A stretch of DNA of 64,000 nt from positions 62,001-126,000 of the forward strand of contig JAKUDP010000014.1 of NCBI GenBank assembly GCA_022570795.1, given 5' to 3'. Position 1 is the stretch's first letter. The number at the start of each line of letters is the position of its first letter. Origin of the DNA: Sphaerulina vaccinii. Lineage: Eukaryota; Ascomycota; Dothideomycetes; Mycosphaerellales; Mycosphaerellaceae. Below, piece after piece: positions 56,775-64,000 of the stretch. Under the pieces are notes generated by a model, which saw only the letters and a program-made list of their open reading frames with translations, did no database searches and was not told the DNA's origin. The position numbers were made by a program, and so were the translations under genes.

Positions 56775-56926
56775 AACCGTCGTTCGAGGCCTTCGTGGCC
56801 TAGTCGGGAAGTCGTCACGATTGTGATGCTCGAAAGGAGACGCAGCTAGCAACAGAGCGAAGTCATCGTGGCTTCTGTTGGTCCATACTGCGTACTATCG
56901 GCGCAGGTCGAGGGCGATTGTTTTGC
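56775..56926 (+). ncRNA. novel Pol III-type ncRNA, array C copy 3
   Basis: CATATAC at 56747..56753 (-28). GGCCTTCGTGGCC hairpin with A box TGGCCTAGTCG. P2 is TCAC-GATT-GTGA, a fully compensated variant. Inner hairpin GAAG...CTTC around CATCGTG. Closing helix AACCGTCGTTC with GGGCGATTGTT (one mismatch). 3' TTTTGCC. Confidence 0.8.
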
Positions 56927-57037
56927 CTTCCACTTAGCTCTTTTGCGTCGACGAAGGCTATAAGGTCAAGACTCTCCTTCGTTCATATTTCACCTCAGAT
57001 ACCAGCTATCACATATGGTTCCAGCTTCACCACTCTC

Positions 57038-57186
57038 AACAGTCGTCCTTGATATAGTGGTATACCTGTAAGTCGCTCTGATCAGAGTGCTATACTTCAC
57101 GATACACCTTCCATCTATGCGAGGCCACAGACCTCGTACGTTGTGGTTGGTGCATGGCACATTGTGCTTTAGGGCGATTGTTTTGC
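57038..57186 (+). ncRNA. novel Pol III-type ncRNA, array C copy 4
   Basis: CACATATG at 57010..57017 (-28). A-box-like TGATATAGTGG, without the GGCC hairpin. The P2 region is CTCT-GATC-AGAG, different sequence but still a hairpin. P3 CGAGGC-CACAG-ACCTCG keeps the GGC...ACC pattern of array A. Closing helix AACAGTCGTCC with GGGCGATTGTT pairs at all 11 positions. 3' TTTTGC. Confidence 0.83.
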
Positions 57187-57268
57187 ATCCCCAATCAGTG
57201 TTCTTACTTTTGCTGCCCCTCCTGGGTCGCAGTGGCGGTTCAAATACTTCGTCACTTTACCCCCTTCC

Positions 57269-57472
57269 AACAGTCGTCCTTGGTATAGTGGTATACCTGT
57301 AAGTCGTCAAGATCTTCACATAACAATTAGGCCTCTTTCTAGCGACGGAGGCGATGTTGATCTGATGCTTGTAAACAACGATACTAAACACACTTGGTAC
57401 CACGATGATAGTCGTAGTCCATAGTTCGATATGTACCTTCCTTCATAAGAATGGCGATTGTTTCATCTTTTG
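57269..57472 (+). ncRNA. novel Pol III-type ncRNA, array C copy 5 (long form)
   Basis: TCAAATAC at 57240 (-29). A box TGGTATAGTGG; GTAAGTCGTCAAGATC. Here the P2 loop is enlarged by about 40 nt: TCAAGATC pairs with GATCTGATGC downstream, so the stem is kept while the loop grows. Closing helix with TGGCGATTGTT. The first T-run is TTT, then TTTTG at about 57468. Longest member. Confidence 0.75.
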
Positions 57473-57595
57473 ACAGAAGTGTTCACTTTTGCTCTCCTAT
57501 GCAGATGGACGTCGCTATGTCCTTCTCCTGTTGTTTTGGCAGTCTTATGTAGAGTCCGGGTAACATACATGTACTGCTAGAGCTTAGCCACTCCC

Positions 57596-57749
57596 AACAG
57601 TCGTCCTTGGTCTGGTGGTGTACATGTAAGTCGTTGGCATAGCTGATGCTTGTAAACAATGACCTGGCCTCGACTTGCTCCACGATGAGAGTCGTATAGC
57701 GTCGCATCAACGGTGTCAACCCTACAGAAGAGTGGCGATTGGTTTTTGC
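57596..57749 (+). ncRNA. novel Pol III-type ncRNA, array C copy 6
   Basis: CATACATG at 57564 (-32). A-box-like TGGTCTGGTGG. P2 TTGGC/GCTGA around ATA. Inner hairpin CGACT/AGTCG. The 3' strand TGGCGATTGGTT has one extra G, and ends in TTTTTGC. Confidence 0.78.
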
Positions 57750-57837
57750 ACTGCTCTACTATACTTGAGAGTTGTTTTTGGCAGTCTTGTGCACCGTCCA
57801 GGTGGCATACACATACCTCCTCACTTCACCCTCCCTC

Positions 57838-58000
57838 AACAGTCGTCACTGGTGTAGTGGTCTACCTGTAAGTCGTCAGCAAAGCTGATGCTTGTGAACA
57901 TCGACATTGACCATACTCGACCACGATGTTGGTTGTGCAGCTTGTACAGATCTTGGGCGGCCCTACACAAGAGTGGCGATTGGATTGATCTGTCTTTTGC
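57838..58000 (+). ncRNA. novel Pol III-type ncRNA, array C copy 7
   Basis: CACATAC at 57810..57816 (-28). A box TGGTGTAGTGG. P2 TCAGC-AAA-GCTGA, the clearest example. Closing helix AGTCGTCAC with GTGGCGATT: the CAC/GTG end replaces CCT/AGG, another compensated change. The T-run is displaced to TCTTTTGC at the 3' end. Confidence 0.78.
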
Positions 58001-58066
58001 TTCGCACTCTCATCGCAGCTGACATGGCCATGGACGTCCATATAGTATTCTCAATGGGCCTTCTGC

Positions 58067-58228
58067 AATGGTCGTCCGTGGTCTAGTGGTGAGCTCGAAA
58101 GTCGTCGTTGTAATGCTGATACTTGTGAGTGTGAGGACATGCGAGCAACTTGATGTCTGATATTGGCAATCGTTGTGCTGGTCTCCGGACGCACAGCAAG
58201 AACGACGGGCGATTATTTTGTCTTTTGC
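58067..58228 (+). ncRNA. novel Pol III-type ncRNA, array C copy 8
   Basis: CATATAGT at 58039..58046 (-28). A box TGGTCTAGTGG. Closing helix AATGGTCGTCC with GGGCGATTATT pairs at all 11 positions; the third pair is U-A, matched on both strands, where neighbours have C-G. P2 is poorly formed. 3' ATTTTGTCTTTTGC. Confidence 0.78.
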
Positions 58229-58362
58229 TTCTCACGTAGAAGAAGGATGTTTGAATGTCTGACCTTGTCAATCATCATTATATCTCATATGTATATACAA
58301 TGCATTACACCCTCTTAGCCATGCATCTCTGTTCATCCCTAAGTTCCATGCCCACACTCATC

Positions 58363-60483
58363 TCAATACATACAATTCGCAGCCATGAAATCCTCAGAAG
58401 TATATCCACCAGGTGTAGGCATTCCAGCGAAAGTCATCGTCGAAGCAGGTGCAGACATGCTATGTTGCATTGTAGGAGCGACCATCCATGGTGAAGTCGT
58501 GTCGATGGGTGTTGGGTAGCCCATGGTGAAGTCGGTGGTGGGTTGATAGGCCGCCAGGCCATATGGCGTCGAATCGTCGGAAGTGGTCAGGATCTGTTGA
58601 GGCATGACAGCATACATGCCCTGCTGTGATTGTTGATGTGTCGTGTAGTCCGGCTCGATAGCACCATTGCCATACACATCCATCTCTGCCTCTTCTCCAT
58701 TCCCAGGGCCGTCGTCAACAACGGCTTCACTTCCAGCCTCAACCTCAATCTCCCTCAACCACCCGTTAGCCTTCAACCACTCAATCGGAGGCCAATCGCC
58801 ACCTGCCTTTCCAGCTCTGCTCTCCCTCTCCTCTCCTCTCGCCTTCCTACCCCTCTTCCTCGGACAAAAGTGCGCTCTTCTCAAATGCGCAGCAGCATTG
58901 TAGTAAGCAGAGTAGTTCTTCTGCTGTTTACATTGCTTGCAGATCCCGAGTGGCTTGGCCGGCCACCATTCTGTACGTGTAGTGGGTTCGGTGCAGATCC
59001 AGACTTTTTTGGACGAGGCATGGGCTCTGTCCCAGTGGCGGCGGAGTTCGTGTTCGCCGCGGAAGCCGGATGGGAACTCGTTGCACATGTTGCAGCGGAG
59101 CTTGGGATGTTGAGGGCGGACGTAAGGAGCTTTCGAGATTGCTTGCTTGCTGCGCTTCGTGGATCGCTTTGTGTCGTTTGTGTCTTCTTGACTTGTCGAG
59201 GTTGTAGGTGACTTGCTTGACTTGGGCGCGTTCTTGGGTGCGATCGGATGGCGAGCATTCTCAATGTGTTTTCTTCTTCTTTCAGAATCCTTCAGCTCAG
59301 TAGAAGCACTACTGCAAGTGCTCTGTTCTGATTTCGTGCGCTCCATACCTTGCGCTGATGTTGCTTCTGCCATAGTAGGCATGATTGAGTGATGGTGGTG
59401 ATGATGATGAGCAGCAGGCGGTTGTTCTTCGCCGCCAACAGCAGCGTCAGAAATACTTTGACCATAAAAAGAGAAATCCGTACCAACTAAGCCATAACCC
59501 ACGTTGCTGAGCAAGTGTGAGGCACTACTATCGTCAGTGAAGCCGATAGTATGCTGACTACTAGCAGCCACTGGCTCCTTTGTAACAGAACATGATACGA
59601 AATGACCATCAATATCATCGAGGGGGAACAGTGATGGTGGTTGGGAAGTCGCGGAGAAGGAAGACTCAACGCGCATCATGTCGAAAGCATCAGTCACCGA
59701 CGCACTAGTCACACTACTCTGTCTGCTCATCGCTTCACTTGTCGTGTAACAAGACGATGGCGGTGACAAGAGATGGGGGGTCGCTACACTCGTACTTGGC
59801 GAGATGTCATGCGCTGAAGGCGGACACAAGTTTGACGCAGCGAAGGCAGGGTGAGAGGAGTGCTGAGTTGCCTCAAAGCATTCTACTCTCGCCTTCTTCG
59901 TGGGCATGACTTGCGCCTTTTCAGTTTCGTAGAGCTTAGAGCAGTACTCGGCTGGTTCATAGATTTGAACATTGTCGAGACGACGGGGTTGGGCAGGCAT
60001 CGTTGTTGCTGATGATGAGCGACTTGAGGTGCTGCCATACGTGTAGCTTGTCGAATGCGCCATGTCGACGTGATGGAAGTCTCGCTTGCCGTTCACGTTG
60101 GCGCTTCGAGTGAGACTTGCCGTTGGCTGTGATTTTGAGACTTGCATGCCGGTTGCTGTAGGCAGTGGTGTCGAAGTCGAATTCGTCTGATATTGACCAC
60201 CGTCCAGATGTTGAGAGTCCTGCCATGGTCAGTCAATCGGGCCAGTGAGCCAGCAACCAAGAAAGAAAGCTCCTACAAAAGGCCCTCGGCCAGTGTTACG
60301 ACTCAGATCGGTCGAAGGGAGATCTTGCTGCAGACTTCGAGGAACCGTGTTGTCGAATTGCTGGAAGTGCAGCGTCGCATCGTTCCAGTCGTCCAGAGAC
60401 GGCCAGCCTGTCGTCGCAGTTGACTGCCAGAACTGTTGTTGTTGTATCGTGTCCAGGTCCTGCATACCATTCGAATATGACAT
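58363..60483 (-). CDS. C2H2-like nuclear protein (DUF7896 type)
   Basis: Seen: complement(join(58363..60219,60277..60483)), 687 aa, one 57-bp intron (donor gtagga, branch CTGAC). It joins MSYSNGMQDLDTIQQQQFWQ... to a Ser/Thr-rich region. Near residues 450-530 is a Cys/His domain: LRCNMCNEFPSGFRGEHELRRHWDRAH, VWICTEP, CKQCKQQKNYSAYYNAAAHLRRAHFCPRKRGRKARG. A seven-His run lies upstream of it. The C-terminus is Gln/Met/Thr/Pro-rich. Known: this finger pair with YxAYYNAAAHLRRAHF is shared by a fungal group catalogued as DUF7896. Inference: a transcription regulator. ATG at 60483. Confidence 0.84.
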
Positions 60484-61799
60484 GGTTCAGGTCAGTGTGA
60501 GTATGTGTCTTCTAAGCTAGTAGGTACTGTGTGCCTCTGAGCTGTTCGAGTCTTGGTGATGGTAAGGTTATCGTAGTGCTACCAATGTGAGTTGGCGTGC
60601 GATGTGGCGATCAGAAATGAGGCGAGCGTGGGAACTGCTGAGAGGTATAGACTATATACTTCTTCTGCGAACTGCAGACACCCCGGGACAGTATGCGCCC
60701 CAGTATGCACGTTGATGCGCGGATGTGTGAGGTGTGATGAGAAGGTGTCTACTTTTGCTGTGCCGTCCCACTAGACAAGCACGCCGGCATCCTGCGCAAC
60801 CTTTCCAAGGAAGCGACGTCAAATCGTAAAATAGTGAAGCGGCGAATTGGGAGCGTCGAGCAGACGGTGACGAGGCGCCGGTATTGCCTTAACGACGTCC
60901 CCACTCTGCCGCGATAGGTGCGATGCGGCCAGGGTATAGAAACTAGTTTGTGGACGCACTTTGCCTGATTTGCGAACTATCTTGCTGCTCTCGTTGTTGG
61001 CAGCATCGACGACACGTACCTTTCTTCCACGTTTCTCCCACCTCCTGACCTGTCCCGACAATCTCCAGCAGGATCCCGTGCTGCCACCGGAAGAAGCCAA
61101 CACAGCCCTCCCCTGCCAAACACATCTGGACAAGATCAGCGCCGCCAGCTCTGGACCTCCGACTTCAGACGCACAGGAGCGTTTCGGAACGAAAGCCAAT
61201 GACGACCAAGCACGACAACATTGCGCACACAGTGTAACGGGAATACGTCGCTGCTTCAAGAGTGACGATGACCATCATCAGAAGTGCTTGAAATGCCTGC
61301 TCGCCAACAGCATGAATCGACCAATCTGGAAATTGCAGCTATTGGCGGATAGGCCATGTTCGAAAACAAGCTGCGCGGTATCATATCCATCCGCCTCAGC
61401 TGGCATGGGTTTTACGATCTCGAGATCTCATCTACATGGTTTGCTGATAGAGCCCTTGTCGCTGACGAACATCATATGAGACGACCCTCGAGCATTTCTT
61501 CCAAATCCTGCATTCATATGAGCAGAGCTGAACACCCTCAAGCATTTCTTCCAAATCGTGAGAAGGGATTCATACGAATGCACCATCTGCAGACGACTTC
61601 TCACATCTATCATGAACGAACTGTCTAGGATGGCTAAATGAAGCAGGATCGACACCGAGGTACACTTCTAATAACATGCAGGTGGGCGGTGCTCAAGAAG
61701 AATCTTCCGACAACTTAATCTGGATGGTCTGGACTATTCCACTGACTCGAAGGCCGACTTCACCTCATTTCACTTCTCTCTCCCTCGCCAACATGCTTT
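60484..61799. other. 1.3-kb intergenic region
   Basis: Upstream of the DUF7896-type gene and downstream of the right-edge gene. A 172-codon open frame at 60961 starts with TTG and lacks family features. A short tandem duplication is annotated separately. Confidence 0.4.
61472..61557. repeat. imperfect ~50-bp tandem duplication
   Basis: CATATGAG ... CCCTCRAGCATTTCTTCC occurs twice with a 50-bp period. The core AGCATTTCTTCCAAATC is at 61491..61507 and 61541..61557. Non-coding as far as I can tell. Confidence 0.75.
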
Positions 61800-64000
61800 C
61801 TAAAGGACCGAACTCGCTGTGGCGACTGCCTTCTTGAATCTGCTCAGAGGATTCCTTGTCTTCCGAGTTGTCTTCTCAATAGGCACCTTGGACACCGCTT
61901 CAGGAGCTACCCAAGATGAACTCATACTAATTTCCTGGATATCAACACCGCCAGAGGAATCGGTAGTTGCAGCACCTGGTCGGCCACTATTGGAGCTGTT
62001 CCTAGCAGTGCTTGCCATGCCGCTGACTCTCCTGCTCGATGGCGAGAGGCCTTGAATCGTATCGAGCATGCTGCCTTCTGGTTGTGGAAGCAGTAAGATG
62101 ACCGAGCCACTACGTTCAGCTTTCCTACCGAGCGTGAAGGACTCTTTTCGACTACCGTCCGAGGACGCAGTGGATGCCATTGATCCCCGGGATAGGCGAG
62201 CTTTCCCACGAGCTCTCAGAGTCTCCTCGGTCTCCACTGGCGGCAGCCTGCGCCTCGACTGCTCCACAGGATAACTACCAAGGACCTCCTTCGCGATGCC
62301 GACTTCAAGAGGACTTGGTTCCAAAGGTGGAGTGCTGAAGCGCTCGATTTCTCCCTCGAGCTCCGGCGCCTCGTCCATACTGATATCAGGTACTCCCAAA
62401 CGGTCGCCATCGTAGACTATATTCACATCGAAGCCGAATTCGTCGAAGAAGTCGCATATATCGTCCACCACCGCATCATCGCTGCGCCGCCTCGGAACTG
62501 CCAAGGAATGTTGATACATGTCATCTGCAGCCTCTTGAAAAGGATCCAGACTCGCCACGGAGTTCTTGCGAGGCATAATAGCTGGTTTGGGGAGTTTGAT
62601 CGCGCCTTGGATATATACGGAGCATCTCCACGCTGTCATCTCGGGAGGCGTGACGGTCACGACGGAACCTCCTCGTAGCCGAATTTCTCTTGCCGCTGGC
62701 ATTGCTTCGCCAATCTCTGGAGGAATGTTCTCTTCGTCGTCCGGACCTTCGGCTATTGCTGTGAGCGTGCTCGTGGGAGAAGGCCTGTCATCATCCTCTT
62801 CTTCGTCCTCCTCCATCAGCATATTGGCGACTTTATTCTCCTCGATCTGGGTCAAAGGACTTCTCACCATACCAGATCTCCGATTTCTGGCTCCTCTAGA
62901 TTTTCGAACAAAGCCAGGAGACATTGGCGATGCCATACTATCCGTCGGGCTATCAGGACTGCCATTCGGTGACCTCAGTCCCCCAAGAACGTTTGGCTGT
63001 CCCAAAAAGCTCAACCTCGGCGGCAGATTGACCCTATACATCTGACTTTGCCTCAGCTTGCTAACAGTACCAGCTTCTTTTCCGTCAGCATCTTTGCCAT
63101 AAATGAGCTCTTCTACAGGAAAGAATCCTGTATCGACTAACATGCTCATTGTCTCGCCTTTACGACTTCTCTTGAAGATGCCGGGACTTCTCGATGTACT
63201 GCCTCCAGGAGTGGAAGGCTTCGTAGTCGCGTTCTTCAGCCTGCCCAAATCATCGATCACAGACAAGGCACTTCTTATTGAGGATGATGTCTTGAGTGAC
63301 CGACTTGCGTCTAGAGAACGACGATCGCCCTTTTTGCCAAATCTGGAGCGTCCGGTGCGGCGAGAGGACGATGTGCTTGTCGTGCTTCTTGAAGCTGAAC
63401 TTGCTTTTCTGTTGTAGGCAGGCGGCGCTGTTGCTGAACGGACCATTGGGTATGGCACAGAGGGTGTTTCTGAGGAGGATTGTCGACCACGTATGGCCAT
63501 TATTTGCGCGCGCGGTGCCGGTGCTGGGGCTGGAACTGGGGACTTGCTCCCATCGGCTCGCAGAGCTGCGCCTGAGAAGAGTAGAGGTGGAGAAGTAGGC
63601 GGAGACTTCGGTATCGTGGTGGAGGTGAATCTCTGGCCCGTAATAAGATGAGGATCCAGTGGCTCGACTTGTGATGGGACTCGTGGAAGTGGTACACTTG
63701 GAGCTGGAGAAGAAATCATCGAACGCTGAGAACGTTGGCTATCACTCCGTTCTCTTCGCAACGGACTAGCCACAGGCGAAGCACGGAAATGGTCTCCTGG
63801 TAGAGTCCTTGGAGGTCGCTTTACTGGTGGTTGAGGAGCACGTCTGGGACTCTCCAATGGCGGAACAGATTTGCCATCTCCTTTTCCTGTCTTCTTCCAA
63901 AGGAAATCTTCATTCTGCGTCGCTTTCGCAGCCGGTGAAGGACCTGATATTGGAAATGGAAATTGTGGCAGAGCTGCTGTAGGTGGTGGTGACAATGGCG
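61800..64000 (-). CDS. Ser/Pro/Arg-rich protein, N-terminus off the right edge
   Basis: Seen: an uninterrupted frame from the window edge to a stop at 61800, more than 731 codons with no ATG start inside the window. Low-complexity Pro/Ser/Arg-rich N-terminal half (PVKRPPRTLPGDHFRASPVA, SKSPVPAPAPAP). More ordered islands: GFFPVEELIYGKDADGKE, VTPPEMTAWRCSVYIQGAI and DDICDFFDEFGFDVNIVYDG. Basic end (RKTRNPLSRFKKAVATASS). No family recognised. Many SP/TP and RxxS sites suggest regulation by kinases. The start codon lies to the right of the window. Confidence 0.75.
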   Translation of the reverse strand, partial: PLSPPPTAALPQFPFPISGPSPAAKATQNEDFLWKKTGKGDGKSVPPLESPRRAPQPPVKRPPRTLPGDHFRASPVASPLRRERSDSQRSQRSMISSPAPSVPLPRVPSQVEPLDPHLITGQRFTSTTIPKSPPTSPPLLFSGAALRADGSKSPVPAPAPAPRAQIMAIRGRQSSSETPSVPYPMVRSATAPPAYNRKASSASRSTTSTSSSRRTGRSRFGKKGDRRSLDASRSLKTSSSIRSALSVIDDLGRLKNATTKPSTPGGSTSRSPGIFKRSRKGETMSMLVDTGFFPVEELIYGKDADGKEAGTVSKLRQSQMYRVNLPPRLSFLGQPNVLGGLRSPNGSPDSPTDSMASPMSPGFVRKSRGARNRRSGMVRSPLTQIEENKVANMLMEEDEEEDDDRPSPTSTLTAIAEGPDDEENIPPEIGEAMPAAREIRLRGGSVVTVTPPEMTAWRCSVYIQGAIKLPKPAIMPRKNSVASLDPFQEAADDMYQHSLAVPRRRSDDAVVDDICDFFDEFGFDVNIVYDGDRLGVPDISMDEAPELEGEIERFSTPPLEPSPLEVGIAKEVLGSYPVEQSRRRLPPVETEETLRARGKARLSRGSMASTASSDGSRKESFTLGRKAERSGSVILLLPQPEGSMLDTIQGLSPSSRRVSGMASTARNSSNSGRPGAATTDSSGGVDIQEISMSSSWVAPEAVSKVPIEKTTRKTRNPLSRFKKAVATASSVL

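Noticed and set aside
25304..58228. Interpretation of the arrays as CRISPR-like direct repeats
   Set aside because: The genome is eukaryotic, and the repeated parts are promoter, paired ends and terminator rather than uniform repeats with fixed-length spacers.
60961..61479. 172-codon open frame resembling a small Cys-containing secreted protein
   Set aside because: Begins with TTG, not ATG; the start of the frame is upstream non-coding sequence and no signal peptide follows a real start.

Overview
This window is nuclear DNA of a filamentous ascomycete, most likely a Dothideomycete. The evidence is short spliceosomal introns (about 50-140 bp) with GT/AG ends and CTRAC-type branch points, roughly balanced base composition, and fungal-type proteins: an AMP deaminase, a REG1-like PP1 regulator, an F-box protein with a long P/Q-rich tail, a glutaminase A relative and PXMP4/PMP24. 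Both window ends cut genes: an ARS2/SERRATE homologue on the left and an unknown Ser/Pro-rich protein on the right.

Layout. 1-14.4 kb: ARS2 (-), TspO (+), a multi-C2H2 protein (+), AMP deaminase (-), a DUF7918-like protein with many WG dipeptides (+), PXMP4 (-). 14.9-19.6 kb: a secreted glutaminase A-like gene with one in-frame TAG and two 15-bp coding repeat expansions, the NAD(P)H-hydrate dehydratase (-) with a GC-AG intron, and a small hydrophilic protein. 19.9-25.1 kb: four lineage-specific membrane proteins on the minus strand, forming two paralogous pairs. 25.3-27.1 kb: ncRNA array A. 27.4-39.9 kb: bL21m and NSA2 (divergent), ABP1, an F-box protein, an SDR and a small membrane protein. 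39.9-43.1 kb: no recognisable protein gene, one solitary ncRNA copy. 43.1-49 kb: REG1-like, ELMO-like, a long inverted repeat and a GST. 51.1-55.9 kb: a phosphoprotein-like ORF, an SH3BGR-type protein and a GRF zinc-finger protein. 55.9-58.3 kb: an interrupted tRNA-like gene and ncRNA array C. 58.3-64 kb: a C2H2-like DUF7896-type protein and the truncated right-edge gene.

Main discovery candidate. Seventeen copies of an apparently undescribed ncRNA gene family occur as two arrays of eight (25.3-27.1 kb and 56.2-58.2 kb) and one solitary copy (40.16 kb), all on the plus strand. Most copies have a CATATAC-like box about 28 nt upstream, a tRNA-type A box near the 5' end, a nearly invariant AAGTCG, a small hairpin with compensatory changes, and a long 5'/3' closing helix with compensatory changes. 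A T-run lies at the 3' end, and I found no TTTT inside any copy. This is what RNA polymerase III small-RNA genes look like. The middle of each copy is variable. Array C starts 135 bp from a tRNA-like gene that has its own upstream TATA-like site and T5 terminator.

All splice models were read by eye from splice sites, frame and family resemblance. No transcript data or database search was available.
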